This document shows, in pieces, positions 25,893 to 34,785 of a DNA stretch of 64,000 bases (positions are counted from its first letter, which is position 1; each line of letters opens with the position of its first letter). The stretch comes from Yoonia tamlensis (GTDB lineage Bacteria > Pseudomonadota > Alphaproteobacteria > Rhodobacterales > Rhodobacteraceae). The position numbers and the translations under genes were made by a program. The notes beneath the pieces are model-generated. The model was not told the DNA's origin. It saw only the letters and a program-made list of their open reading frames with translations, and ran no database searches. The stretch is taken from positions 248,001 to 312,000 of the forward strand of contig NZ_FOYP01000002.1 in NCBI RefSeq assembly GCF_900115105.1. The letters run 5' to 3'.

Positions 25893-25977
25893 ACCTTCCC
25901 TCCGCCGGTCTTAACCGGTTCAGGTTCAACGGGTCCGCTTGCGCATCTCAGCCGATATGGCCCCCCGAGGTAGGGGC
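25893..25977 (-). promoter_or_regulatory. TPP riboswitch (THI element) controlling thiBPQ
   Basis: On the minus strand the leader reads TACCTCGGGGGGCC, then GGCTGAGATGCGCAAG, then ACCCGTTGAACCTGAACC and GGTTAAGACCGGCGGAGGGA. These are the conserved CUGAGA and ACCCGUUGAACCUGA-type elements of the TPP aptamer. It ends 49 bases before the thiB start, so it is placed to block translation or transcription of the operon when TPP is plentiful. Confidence 0.95.
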
Positions 25978-26162
25978 TGCATACGCCCAGTCGGGCAGAA
26001 TGAAAAGAGCCGATAATATTCGCCGTACCAGCACAACAGAGCGATCTACCCAAGCCTTCGGGTCGGAGACCGATCATATGCCTGTTTTTTGGTCTATCAG
26101 AATGAAAACAGGCGCTTCACCGCAACAGTCGGCAGCTTTGTAGCGCTTTAAACATTAACGAC

Positions 26163-26190
26163 TTGTTGGCTGGATACACCCGACTAAACT
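26163..26190 (+). promoter_or_regulatory. Possible promoter of small barrel gene
   Basis: TTGTTG and TAAACT are spaced by 16 bases, about 50 bases upstream of the ATG at 26241. The match to the housekeeping consensus is modest. Confidence 0.3.
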
Positions 26191-26240
26191 AGCACTGGTA
26201 TACAACACAGTTTTAATTAATCAGTATTGAAAGGTTCATC

Positions 26241-27008
26241 ATGAACACTCTCTCACTCATCGCAGCAACAGCAATTGTGTCGTTGGCATCCACTGCAAGT
26301 GCGCAATCATTCGGTGGCATCACACATGAAGGCAGCACAATTAGTCTGGCCTACAGCTTCCACAATGACGATGAAGGCGATCCGTATAGCGAAAACTATA
26401 CAAAGCATCTAACGGCAACCTCTCGTTATGCGCTTGGCTCTAATCTTGGGGTGGCGGTCACCTTTGGCTACGTCAGCGAAACATGGGAAGACGAGTATTA
26501 TAGCAGACGGCATGTGCTGGACCTGAACCCGTACTATAGCTTTGGAAACGGATCGGTCGGCGCATATTATACAGTTATTTCGCACCACAATACCGATGAC
26601 GGATCGCTGAACGACACGCAATTCGGTATCACAGCCGACTATGCAGCAAACGGTTTTGGCGTAGAGTTCTACGCTGGCGCCTATATGGAAGACGGTTATT
26701 TCAACGAAGATACGGTTGGGATCGCCGGAAGCTATGAAATCAACGACGCCACGCAAGTGTTCATTTCTCATCGTCGCGACATTGATACCGATGGCGATTG
26801 GACGGGTATGTTGTCGCTTGGTGGAACCTATGACCTACAGATGGCCCCTGTCAGCATCACAGGCGAGCTTACCAAATATGGTCACAACGATGTTTCGTTT
26901 GGTGATTCAGAATGGAACCAGATTACAATTGCTGCATCATACAACTTTGGTGCCGGAGCACAGTCCATTTTCCGCGGCCTGCGCGCTGAGGACTTCTTTT
27001 ATAACTAA
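26241..27008 (+). CDS. Small outer-membrane beta-barrel (porin-like) protein
   Basis: Product of 255 residues with signal peptide MNTLSLIAATAIVSLASTA, mature start near QSFGGITHEG. The remainder is alternating aromatic/polar strands separated by short acidic turns (ISLAYSFHNDDEGD, GVAVTFGYVSETWEDEY, QITIAASYNFGAG), fitting a barrel of about ten to twelve strands. It ends SIFRGLRAEDFFYN, an unusual tail after the last strand, as in the broken barrel gene at 13568-14455. AAAGG precedes the start and a strong terminator follows. Transported solute is unknown. Confidence 0.75.
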   Translation: MNTLSLIAATAIVSLASTASAQSFGGITHEGSTISLAYSFHNDDEGDPYSENYTKHLTATSRYALGSNLGVAVTFGYVSETWEDEYYSRRHVLDLNPYYSFGNGSVGAYYTVISHHNTDDGSLNDTQFGITADYAANGFGVEFYAGAYMEDGYFNEDTVGIAGSYEINDATQVFISHRRDIDTDGDWTGMLSLGGTYDLQMAPVSITGELTKYGHNDVSFGDSEWNQITIAASYNFGAGAQSIFRGLRAEDFFYN

Positions 27009-27034
27009 GACAGCATAGTCGATCTAGACAATTG

Positions 27035-27060
27035 GGCCCGCGAATTGCCGCGGGCCTTTT
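27035..27060 (+). terminator. Rho-independent terminator after small barrel gene
   Basis: The stem GGCCCGCG / CGCGGGCC has loop AATTGC and is followed by TTTT. It starts 26 bases after the stop codon. Confidence 0.85.
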
Positions 27061-27147
27061 GCTATTGGCGCCTCGCAATCAGCCGCAACCAAGATTGAAC
27101 AAATCTCTCCCATCCTGTAATCCGGTGCCAATCAATGGGGCGCGCAT

Positions 27148-28251
27148 ATGTCGATGAATAGTTTTGGTCACCTTTTCCGGTTTACGACTTGGGGCGAAAG
27201 CCACGGGCCTGCGTTGGGGGCTACGGTTGACGGCTGCCCGCCCGGCGTTCCGATTGACGCGGCGATGTTGCAGCAATGGCTGGATAAACGCCGCCCCGGT
27301 TTGAATAAAAATACCACCCAGCGGAATGAACCGGATGCGGTTGAGATCTTGTCAGGTGTGTTTGAAGGTAAATCAACCGGCACGCCGATCCAGTTGATGA
27401 TCCGCAACACCGATCAGCGCTCAAAGGATTATGGCGATATTGCCAATACGTTCCGTCCGGGCCACGCTGACATTACCTACCACCAGAAATACGGCATCCG
27501 CGATTATCGCGGCGGCGGGCGGTCATCTGCCCGTGAAACGGCGGCACGGGTTGCAGCAGGCGGCGTAGCGCGCGAGGCGATCAAAGCCATTGCGCCGAAT
27601 GTGCAGATCAAAGGCTATATGACCCAGATGGGCGCCAAGCAAATTGATCGTGCCAATATGGATTGGGACCAGATCGACCAGAACGATTTTTTCTGCCCCG
27701 ATGCAAATGCCGCTGCCGAATGGAATGACTATCTGGCATGGCTGCGCAAGGATGATCACAACTCGGTCGGGGCCATCATCGAGGTCGTCGCGCGCGGTGT
27801 GCCCGCAGGCATCGGCGCACCGGTTTATGCCAAGTTAGACACTGATTTGGCCGCTGCGATGATGTCGATCAATGCGGTCAAAGGCGTGGAAATCGGCGAA
27901 GGCATGGCAGCCGCGGCCCTGACAGGTCGCGAGAATGCGGACGAGATTTTTATGGGACCAAACGGGCCGGAGTATAGTTCAAACCATGCGGGCGGTATCC
28001 TTGGCGGGATCAGCACAGGTCAGGACATTGTCGTGCGTTTTGCTGTCAAACCGACATCATCCATCCTCAGCCCGCGTAAATCCATCCGCATGGATGGCAC
28101 CCCGATGGAGGTCATCACCAAAGGCCGCCACGATCCCTGCGTCGGCATCCGTGCCGTCCCTGTCGGCGAGGCGATGATGGCCTGCGTTATTCTGGATCAC
28201 CTGTTGCTGGATCGCGGACAAACTGGCGGTGTCCGCGGAAAAATCGGGTAG
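27148..28251 (+). CDS. aroC: Chorismate synthase
   Basis: Catalyses the last shikimate-pathway step, EPSP to chorismate, using reduced FMN. The 367-residue product has all three family signatures: [18 protein letters not shown] near the start, [18 protein letters not shown]-type block (reads [19 protein letters not shown]), and [16 protein letters not shown] near the end. Start is 27148 or the second Met at 27154. The stop TAG lies inside the left arm of palindromic repeat copy 2. Confidence 0.97.
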   Translation: MSMNSFGHLFRFTTWGESHGPALGATVDGCPPGVPIDAAMLQQWLDKRRPGLNKNTTQRNEPDAVEILSGVFEGKSTGTPIQLMIRNTDQRSKDYGDIANTFRPGHADITYHQKYGIRDYRGGGRSSARETAARVAAGGVAREAIKAIAPNVQIKGYMTQMGAKQIDRANMDWDQIDQNDFFCPDANAAAEWNDYLAWLRKDDHNSVGAIIEVVARGVPAGIGAPVYAKLDTDLAAAMMSINAVKGVEIGEGMAAAALTGRENADEIFMGPNGPEYSSNHAGGILGGISTGQDIVVRFAVKPTSSILSPRKSIRMDGTPMEVITKGRHDPCVGIRAVPVGEAMMACVILDHLLLDRGQTGGVRGKIG

Positions 28252-28273
28252 GGTGGATTTTAATCCACCTTAC
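28248..28273. repeat. 26-base palindromic repeat, copy 2
   Basis: The arms GTAGGGTGGATT and AATCCACCTTAC flank TT. The left arm contains the aroC stop (TAG) and the right arm, read on minus, contains the stop (TAA) of the convergent DMT gene. Differences from copy 1 keep the palindrome intact (paired changes C/G to T/A at the centre), which suggests selection for structure. Confidence 0.7.
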
Positions 28274-29130
28274 TGCTTAGACAATTGTACCGCCAAAATG
28301 CCGCCCGCGATGATGCCGACACCGATCACATCAAGCGCACCTATTGCCTCGCCCAACAGTGCCGCCGCGATTGCGACCCCTAAAAACGGGTTCAAAAAGT
28401 GGAATGTCGATGCTTTGACCGCGCCAATCCGGCCGACAAGCGTGAACCAGACCCATGTCGCCGCAAGCCCCGGGATCAGGGTCGTATAGGCAAAGGCAAC
28501 GATCAGCTGCCAATTCCACGTAATATTCAGATCTTCTAGCAAAATCGCGGGACCCGCCAATATCGTGGCCCCCACCAGCATCTGAAGCCCGACAATCATC
28601 AAGACGTTCCCGCCCGATGCCGCGCCCATCACCGCCAGCGTCGCAACCGTTAGCGATGCCACCCCGATGATACAAAGGATCAGACCAAAGGGGTCGACGC
28701 CGCCCTGCAGACGTGCGCCCATAATCAACGTCACACCAATCACACCCGCGACCAATCCAGCCAGCCCGAGAGGCTTGACCTTTGTGCCAAACACACCCCA
28801 GCCGACAAGCGCGACAAGCAACGGCATTGTCGACGCAATAATCGCGGCCAATGACGCGGGCACGGTCTGCATCGCTACAAAATTCAGACCCAGGTAAAGC
28901 GCGTTTTGGCAAAGCCCGAAGACCACCACACCCATCCATTGCCGGCGGCTTAGCCTTGCGGACTGACCAAGCGCGAAAGCAATGCAAATACCAATAAGGC
29001 CGGACACAAAGAACCGTAGCGACAATGCGCTTAGCGGCGGTGCGTATTCAACGATCACCCGTGCAGAGGTAAACGCCGAGGACCACATTGCCGCAAAGGC
29101 CAGCCCCATGAGAATTGCTTTGATATCCAT
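28270..29130 (-). CDS. DMT-superfamily (EamA) transporter
   Basis: Inner-membrane protein of 286 residues with ten predicted TM helices arranged as two EamA repeats (FAAMWSSAFTSARVIVEYAP and LIPGLAATWVWFTLVGRIGA mark the halves). EamA proteins export amino acids, metabolites or drugs; substrate cannot be predicted here. It stands alone, convergent with aroC, and shares the palindrome that holds both stop codons. Confidence 0.88.
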   Translation of the reverse strand: MDIKAILMGLAFAAMWSSAFTSARVIVEYAPPLSALSLRFFVSGLIGICIAFALGQSARLSRRQWMGVVVFGLCQNALYLGLNFVAMQTVPASLAAIIASTMPLLVALVGWGVFGTKVKPLGLAGLVAGVIGVTLIMGARLQGGVDPFGLILCIIGVASLTVATLAVMGAASGGNVLMIVGLQMLVGATILAGPAILLEDLNITWNWQLIVAFAYTTLIPGLAATWVWFTLVGRIGAVKASTFHFLNPFLGVAIAAALLGEAIGALDVIGVGIIAGGILAVQLSKQ

Positions 29131-29215
29131 GGCGCGACGTTTGCCGAACCCGCAAAAAACGTCAATGCGGGTTGCGATTTATATTGTACCGATACGATTT
29201 GCGATGCGCACAACA

Positions 29216-29244
29216 AAAAGGGCCGCCACTGGGGCGACCCTTTC
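29216..29244 (-). terminator. Rho-independent terminator after HU gene
   Basis: On the minus strand AAGGGTCGCC pairs with GGCGGCCCTT around CCAGT (one mismatch or wobble), followed by TTT. It lies 25 bases after the HU stop. Confidence 0.85.
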
Positions 29245-29268
29245 GTCATCGTCGGACAAACCGGATGA

Positions 29269-29559
29269 TTAGCCGTTCACGCTGTCTTTCAACGCTTTGG
29301 CGATTGTCATTTTGACAACCTTGTCGGCTTCTTTTTTGATCTGTTCACCTGTGGCAGGGTTACGGACCATACGCTCTGGGCGTTCACGGCAATAGATTTT
29401 GCCCACACCTGGAAGCGTGACAGCACCGCCGCCGGAAACTTCTTTGGTGATGATGCCAGTCACGGCGTCAAGCGCAGCACCGGCTGCTTTTTTGTCTGTG
29501 CCAAGTTCGTCGGCAAGCGCAGCAACAAGTTGCGCCTTTGTTAGTGGTTTAGTCGCCAT
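29269..29559 (-). CDS. HU-family DNA-binding protein
   Basis: Histone-like nucleoid protein of 96 residues. MATKPLTKAQLVAALADELG starts the helical dimerisation part and the beta-arm region has PGVGKIYCRERPERMVRNPA, close to the HU signature GRNPxTG (here RNPATGEQI). The chosen ATG has GGGAGA upstream. It is longer in frame to 29655 but that part is the leader. Own terminator, single-gene unit. Confidence 0.93.
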   Translation of the reverse strand: MATKPLTKAQLVAALADELGTDKKAAGAALDAVTGIITKEVSGGGAVTLPGVGKIYCRERPERMVRNPATGEQIKKEADKVVKMTIAKALKDSVNG

Positions 29560-29619
29560 TTTCTGGTCTCCCTTAATTGCCCGCCCTATGGGGCCTCTAC
29601 CCGCGCATTTAACGGTATG

Positions 29620-29635
29620 TTGTGGCACACCACAA
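29620..29635. promoter_or_regulatory. Inverted repeat upstream of HU gene
   Basis: TTGTGGCACACCACAA has perfect six-base arms (TTGTGG/CCACAA) with CACA in the centre. It is 61 bases upstream of the HU start and may be an operator. Confidence 0.35.
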
Positions 29636-29658
29636 CGATTAGTGTGCACTTTCAAGTT

Positions 29659-29687
29659 AAAATAGCGGGAAATCGCTCTATTTTTCG
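29659..29687 (-). terminator. Hairpin with A/T flanks after amn
   Basis: AAAATAGCG and CGCTCTATTTT pair with a two-base bulge around GGAAAT. It begins a few bases after the amn stop on the minus strand, so it is a likely weak terminator between amn and the HU promoter. Confidence 0.4.
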
Positions 29688-29690
29688 CCT

Positions 29691-31172
29691 TTATAGGAAC
29701 GCGGTCTCTTCAAAACTGCGTAATTTGCGGCTGTGGATGCGTTCAAGCGGCATTTCGCGCAGCCGTTCCATCGCCCGAATACCGATCATAAGATGCGCGG
29801 CAACCTGTGTTTTATAGAACCCCGATGCCATTCCAGGCAGTTTTAGTTCGCCATGCAACGGCTTGTCGCTGACGCAAAGCAACGTTCCATAGGGCACACG
29901 GAACCGGAATCCGTTGGCGGCGATTGTCGCGCTTTCCATATCAAGCGCCACCGCCCGCGACTGCGAAAGCCGCTGGACCGGACCGGATTGATCACGCAAT
30001 TCCCAGTTCCGGTTGTCAATTGTGGCCACCGTCCCTGTCCGCATGATCCGCTTGAGCTCATAGCCCTCAAGCTCTGTCACGTCAGCCACGGCAGTTTCCA
30101 GCGCAATCTGGATTTCGGCAAGCGCCGGAATTGGCACCCAGACGGGCAGGTCATCATCCAGCACGTGATCTTCGCGCAGATAGGCATGGGCCAGAACAAA
30201 ATCGCCCAAGCGTTGCGAATTGCGCAAGCCCGCGCAATGCCCCACCATCAGCCATGCATGCGGGCGCAGCACTGCGATATGATCGGTCGCGGTCTTGGCG
30301 TTCGACGGGCCAACCCCGATATTGACCAAAGTAATCCCGCCACCGTTCTTGCGCTTTAGATGATAGGTCGGCATCTGCGGCAGCTTGGCAGGCACTGGAA
30401 TGACCGCATCAGCATCCGTAATTTCCACGTTTCCGGTGCTGACAAAACTCGTGTATCCGCTGTCAGGATCCGCCAGCATCTTGCGCGCGTAGCTTTCGAA
30501 TTCTTCGACATAGAATTGGTAGTTGGTAAACAGCACGTGGTTCTGGAAATGCTCGGCCGCGGTGGCGGTATAATGCGACAGGCGGGCAAGCGAATAATCA
30601 ATACGTTGTGCGGTAAACGGCGCAAGTGGACGGGCACCATCGGGATAGGCAAAGCCTTCGCCATTGACGATTGCGTCATGCGTATTGGACAGGTCCGGCA
30701 CATCAAAATTGTCGCGCAGATTGAAATCAAGCGTGCCATCCTGCGGGACGGTCAGGCTTGGGTCATTGGCAACGGCAAAATGCACGGGCATCACTGTGTC
30801 AGACGGCCCGATGATCACTGGCACCCCGTGGCTGTTCAGCAAAAGCTGGATTTGCTGTTCCAGATAGGCGGCAAACAAATCCGGACGGGTAACTGTCGTC
30901 GCATAGGTGCCCGGTTCCGCGACATGCCCGAATGACAGCCGGTTGTCCATTTTGGCATGGGTTGTCGTGGTCAGCCGGATTTCGGGATAAAAGGCGCGCG
31001 CGCGCGTTTCCGGTTGGCCGTTATCCATTGCCTCTTGAAACCGTTCCGCCAAGAAACTAGCCGCCGTTTCATAAAGCGCACAAAGCCGTGCAACCGCTGC
31101 CTTTGCGTCAGTAAACGCCTCGTGGCCGTGCACATCGGGTGTCCGGATCGTGACCTGCATTGGTTCGTTCAT
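29691..31172 (-). CDS. amn: AMP nucleosidase
   Basis: Hydrolyses AMP to adenine and ribose 5-phosphate in the cytoplasm. The 493-residue product has the N-terminal AMP-nucleosidase regulatory domain (ETRARAFYPEIRLTTTTHAK, FAAYLEQQIQLLLNSHGVPV) and a phosphorylase-like C-terminal catalytic domain (NGGGITLVNIGVGPSNAKTA, WLMVGHCAGLRNSQRLGDF, ALDMESATIAANGFRFRVPYG). It starts four bases inside the adenine deaminase stop (ATGA overlap), forming an adenine-salvage pair. Confidence 0.95.
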   Translation of the reverse strand: MNEPMQVTIRTPDVHGHEAFTDAKAAVARLCALYETAASFLAERFQEAMDNGQPETRARAFYPEIRLTTTTHAKMDNRLSFGHVAEPGTYATTVTRPDLFAAYLEQQIQLLLNSHGVPVIIGPSDTVMPVHFAVANDPSLTVPQDGTLDFNLRDNFDVPDLSNTHDAIVNGEGFAYPDGARPLAPFTAQRIDYSLARLSHYTATAAEHFQNHVLFTNYQFYVEEFESYARKMLADPDSGYTSFVSTGNVEITDADAVIPVPAKLPQMPTYHLKRKNGGGITLVNIGVGPSNAKTATDHIAVLRPHAWLMVGHCAGLRNSQRLGDFVLAHAYLREDHVLDDDLPVWVPIPALAEIQIALETAVADVTELEGYELKRIMRTGTVATIDNRNWELRDQSGPVQRLSQSRAVALDMESATIAANGFRFRVPYGTLLCVSDKPLHGELKLPGMASGFYKTQVAAHLMIGIRAMERLREMPLERIHSRKLRSFEETAFL

Positions 31173-32968
31173 AGGTCGTCCTCAAATAATTCTGTCAGTT
31201 CAAACTTTTCAACATCCACGAGCCCCAGATCAGAAATCCGCAACGAAGGGATGACAACCAGCGCCAAAAGCGAATGCTGCATATATGCATTGTTGAGCGT
31301 GCAACCGCATTCCGTCATCGCGGCGACCATTTCATCGGCCTTGGCGGCGACTTGGGCCGCAGGTTGATCCGACATAAGCCCCGCGATGGGCAATTCAACC
31401 AGCGCCAGTTCCTTGCCGTCTTTCCAGATTGTGACACCACCGCCGACTTCGCCCAACCGGTTAGCCGCAGCGGCCATATTCGCGCGGTCCGTGCCGACAA
31501 CGATCATATGGTGGCTATCATGCGCCACGGTCGATGCCATCGCCATTTTTCCGTTATATCCAAAGCCCGAAACAAAGGCGTTCACCACCTTGCCCGTGCC
31601 CTGATGCCGTTCAACCAGTGCAATTTGATAGGTATCGCCCACACCTTCGACCAACCCGTCAACCACGGGAAGTTCTGCGGTCAGCGCTTCGGTCGGGGCT
31701 TGGTTTTCGACCACGCCGATCACCTTGACCTTGACGCTGTTTTTGCCTGCGGGGGCGGGAATCGCGAAATCGGCATCGCCCAGCGCCTTGCCCATGTTCA
31801 CCGTTTGGCGGGCGTCCGCTGGCCAGTCGTAATGCGGGCATTCAACGGTGATTTTGCCGTCCTTCGCGACGGTTTTCCCGCGCGCAATGACGTGTTCAAT
31901 CGGCAAGGTCACGATGTCCGAGGTCAGGATCACATCCGCCCGCCGCCCCGGCGCGATGGACCCCAATTCGCGTTCCAGCCCGAAATGGGTGGCGGTATTG
32001 ATCGTTGCCATTTGCAGCGCAATCAACGGATCACAGCCGCATTCAATCGCATGGCGCACAACGCGGTTCATATGGCCGTCATTCACCAACGTGCCTGAAT
32101 GGCAATCATCGGTACACAGGATAAAATTACGCGGATCAAGCCCGCGTTCGGTAATCGCGGTGATCTGGCTTTCGACATCATACCAAGCCGAACCAAGCCG
32201 CATCATTGATTTCATGCCCAGCCGGACACGCGCAATTGCATCGGCTTCGGCTGTGCCTTCATGATCATCCGCAGCACCACCCGCGACATAGGCCGCAAAA
32301 GCATTGCCTTTGTCGGGGCTGGCATAATGGCCACCCACGGTTTTGCCCGCATTCATCGTCGCGGCCATTTCGGCCAGCATCTGCGGATCGCCGTTGATTA
32401 CGCCAGGGAAATTCATCATCTCGCCCAAGCCAATGATGCCGGGCCATGACATTGCCTCGGCCACATCTTCTGCGGAAATTTCGAAGCCGGTCGTTTCCAA
32501 CCCGGGGGCAGAAGGGGCGCAGGACGGCATTTGCGTGTAGATATTGACCGGCTGCATCAGGGCTTCGTCATGCATCATGCGCACACCGCGCAGGCCCAGA
32601 ACATTGGCGATCTCATGTGGGTCGGTGAACATGGTTGTGGTGCCATGCGGAATCACGGCAGCGGCAAATTCGGCGGGGGTCAGCATACCGCTTTCGATAT
32701 GCATATGCCCGTCGCAAAGGCCGGGAATCAAATAGCGACCCTTGGCATCAATGATTTGTGTCTCAGGGCCAATGCAGTGGCTGGCGTCAGGGCCGACATA
32801 GGCAAAGCGTCCGCCAGAAATCGCCACCTGCCAGCCATCCAGAACCTCGCGGGATTGGACATTGACCAGCTTGCCGCCAGAAATAACAAGATCGGCATGC
32901 GCGCGCCCTGCGGCCACGGCAACCAAACGGGGGGCCAATTCAGCCCAAGATTTGATGTGATGTTCCAT
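31169..32968 (-). CDS. ade: Adenine deaminase
   Basis: Amidohydrolase of about 599 residues that deaminates adenine to hypoxanthine. Metal ligands are in GLCDGHMHIESGML, with further family blocks PHGTTTMFTDPHEIANVLG, CTDDCHSGTLVNDGHMNRVV and MIVVGTDRANMAAAANRLGE. The ATG at 32968 (MEHHIKSWAEL) is used; a GTG five codons upstream is possible. It is coupled to amn, so AMP can be degraded to hypoxanthine through adenine. Confidence 0.94.
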   Translation of the reverse strand: MEHHIKSWAELAPRLVAVAAGRAHADLVISGGKLVNVQSREVLDGWQVAISGGRFAYVGPDASHCIGPETQIIDAKGRYLIPGLCDGHMHIESGMLTPAEFAAAVIPHGTTTMFTDPHEIANVLGLRGVRMMHDEALMQPVNIYTQMPSCAPSAPGLETTGFEISAEDVAEAMSWPGIIGLGEMMNFPGVINGDPQMLAEMAATMNAGKTVGGHYASPDKGNAFAAYVAGGAADDHEGTAEADAIARVRLGMKSMMRLGSAWYDVESQITAITERGLDPRNFILCTDDCHSGTLVNDGHMNRVVRHAIECGCDPLIALQMATINTATHFGLERELGSIAPGRRADVILTSDIVTLPIEHVIARGKTVAKDGKITVECPHYDWPADARQTVNMGKALGDADFAIPAPAGKNSVKVKVIGVVENQAPTEALTAELPVVDGLVEGVGDTYQIALVERHQGTGKVVNAFVSGFGYNGKMAMASTVAHDSHHMIVVGTDRANMAAAANRLGEVGGGVTIWKDGKELALVELPIAGLMSDQPAAQVAAKADEMVAAMTECGCTLNNAYMQHSLLALVVIPSLRISDLGLVDVEKFELTELFEDDL

Positions 32969-33072
32969 CCCCAATGGTTTCACCGATTTTGTGCGGATTC
33001 AAGAGGGGATGATTTTTGAAAATGCAAACAGGCCGCAATGGAAACCCAGCGCGGCCCGTGAATAATTACAGC

Positions 33073-33498
33073 CTACTCGGCACCAAATGTCGCCAAGAAC
33101 GCATAGATATCAGCGGCTTCTTGCGGGTCGCGCACCTGATAGGCCATCTTGCCGCGTGCGCGGTTGTCGCCTGTGGCTTCGCGTAGATAGGCGGTTGGGT
33201 TTTGTACGAATGCGACGAATGATTCTTCGTCCCATGTTGCACCGGTTCCGCCCAGCGCGACGATAGCATCGCCATAGCGAAAGTCTTCCATGGTTCCCAA
33301 AACGCGGCCTTCAATGCCGTAAAGATTTGGACCCGTGCGGGCCGAACGACCGGCAAGCACCTCTCCGGAGTCGTTGCGCACAACATGACATGCCACGCAC
33401 TGGCGATTAAATTGCTCTTCACCAACTGCAGCATTGCCCTCGGCAAATACAGGCGTCGCAAATGCGGCCAGACCTGCTGCGATTGTAATGACTTTCAT
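33073..33498 (-). CDS. Periplasmic class I cytochrome c
   Basis: Product of 141 residues with signal peptide (MKVITIAAGLAAFATPVFA) and one heme motif CVACH (Cys34, Cys37, His38). GPNLYGIEGRVLG and FRYGDAI resemble cytochrome c2/c550-type proteins, and Met118 in RGKMAYQVRDPQEAADIYA is the likely sixth ligand. The start is preceded by GGAAAA. It is a probable electron carrier between bc1 and a terminal acceptor, but the partner is unknown. Monocistronic. Confidence 0.9.
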   Translation of the reverse strand: MKVITIAAGLAAFATPVFAEGNAAVGEEQFNRQCVACHVVRNDSGEVLAGRSARTGPNLYGIEGRVLGTMEDFRYGDAIVALGGTGATWDEESFVAFVQNPTAYLREATGDNRARGKMAYQVRDPQEAADIYAFLATFGAE

Positions 33499-33635
33499 GA
33501 TCGTTTTCCTTTTCGATCTGATCAATGACTGTTTGCCCCAGTCGCTTGCAAATATAATGCGCCGATCAGCCCAAACCAACCCCAAAGACAATTACAATAC
33601 GCCGTGATGCATCAAAAGTTCACTATTATTGGCAC

Positions 33636-33653
33636 CACGCCACCGGGCGTGGC
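33636..33653 (-). terminator. Hairpin after the 53-residue ORF
   Basis: CCACGCC and GGCGTGG form a seven-base stem with loop ACCG, 16 bases after the stop of the small minus-strand ORF. No T-run. Confidence 0.35.
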
Positions 33654-33669
33654 ACCTTGTCGCGCGAAA

Positions 33670-33831
33670 TCATTGCGCAGTCACCTTGCAAGACAGGGTG
33701 CGCCTGTCTTTCTTGACAGGTTCGCAATCACTGGTCTTTTGGAAACGGTCGTCGCGCACCCAATAGTCGGGTGCATCCCAGCGCGCGTTGCGCGTTGCGG
33801 TCATGAAGCTGCGCGAAAGTATTGATAGCAT
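33670..33831 (-). CDS. Small basic protein, 53 residues, unknown
   Basis: A short frame begins MLSILSRSFMTATRNARWDA and continues PDYWVRDDRFQKTSD. GAAAGGAAAA lies just upstream of the ATG, a good ribosome site. The N-terminus is amphipathic and Arg-rich, the rest charged with two cysteines (DCEP, LSCK). No family is recognised. It is divergent from the LysR regulator 97 bases away, the usual arrangement of a LysR regulator and its target. Confidence 0.55.
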   Translation of the reverse strand: MLSILSRSFMTATRNARWDAPDYWVRDDRFQKTSDCEPVKKDRRTLSCKVTAQ

Positions 33832-33927
33832 GACTTTTCCTTTCTAATTGCTGATGCTGAACAAATATTATGATTGCAGCGTTATCGCGACTCTGTATTA
33901 TTTCCATTATGTTAGCTGAACTTTCAT

Positions 33928-34785
33928 ATGAGCTGGCGTGATGTCCCATCACTTGCCGCGTTGCGCGCCTTTGATGCGGCCGCGCGGGCGGGGTCGTTTT
34001 CGCAGGCTGCGCGTGAATTGAACGTCACCCATGCTGCCATTGCACAGCATGTGCGCGCAGTTGAGGCCGATCTTGGCATGTCGCTGCTTGTGCGGCAGGG
34101 GCGCGGCGTGGTGCTGACCGAAAACGGCGCGCGGCTGGCTGATTCCCTTGCAGACGGATTCGGGCAAATCATCGCCGGTGTAAAAGCGGTGCGTGCCGAT
34201 GTTGGCAGCCGCCCGCTTTCGATCACGGCCACCCATAATTTTGCCGAAAGCTGGCTAATGCCGCGCATAGGCAAGTTCTGGGCAAAGCACCCTGAAATCG
34301 CGCTTTCTATCGTTCCCAGCAACAAACTGATTGATCTGCGCAAAGACGGTTATGACGTTGGCATCCGCTATGGCGATGGCAATTGGCCGGGGCTTGAGAC
34401 CACCCATTTGCTTGCGGCGGATTATACCGTCGTTGCGGCACCGGGTGTTGTCGATGCTGACAAGATCGCCCAATCGGGCGCGACATGGTTTTTTGAAGAC
34501 ACACATCAGGAATCGCAGCGTTGGGTGCGTGCCGCGGGGCTGATCGGGCCGACACAAAAGACTGTGACCGTTTCGACATTGGGCATGGCATTGTCGGCGG
34601 TACGCGCGGGCAGCGGGCTTACCATCGCGGCCAGCGCATTGCTGAGCGACGATATCCGCGACGGGCGATTGGTGGCATTGTCGCAAACCCGCCCGGCGGG
34701 GCTTGGCTATTACATCATCCACCCGCCCGGTGTGCTGCCGGATCGGGTCAAGATATTCAAGAAATGGCTGTTGGCCGCGCTTTAG
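33928..34785 (+). CDS. LysR-family transcriptional regulator (GcvA-like)
   Basis: Regulator of 285 residues. N-terminal winged helix: SLAALRAFDAAARAGSFSQA, ARELNVTHAAIAQHVRAVEA. The C-terminal periplasmic-binding-like effector domain includes RPLSITATHNFAESWLMPRI and DVGIRYGDGNWPGLET, blocks typical of the GcvA/AmpR subgroup. Target and effector are unknown; the divergent 53-residue ORF is the nearest candidate. Its stop overlaps the stop of convergent regA by two bases within CTTTAGCGC. Confidence 0.9.
   Translation: MSWRDVPSLAALRAFDAAARAGSFSQAARELNVTHAAIAQHVRAVEADLGMSLLVRQGRGVVLTENGARLADSLADGFGQIIAGVKAVRADVGSRPLSITATHNFAESWLMPRIGKFWAKHPEIALSIVPSNKLIDLRKDGYDVGIRYGDGNWPGLETTHLLAADYTVVAAPGVVDADKIAQSGATWFFEDTHQESQRWVRAAGLIGPTQKTVTVSTLGMALSAVRAGSGLTIAASALLSDDIRDGRLVALSQTRPAGLGYYIIHPPGVLPDRVKIFKKWLLAAL

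Noticed and set aside
25844-26077. N-terminal extension of thiB into the leader
   Set aside because: The region encodes the TPP riboswitch; the real signal peptide and ribosome site are at 25843.
33690-33710. AAGACAGG/CCTGTCTT inverted repeat considered as a terminator
   Set aside because: It lies within the small 53-residue ORF and has no T-run in the right direction; may be chance.
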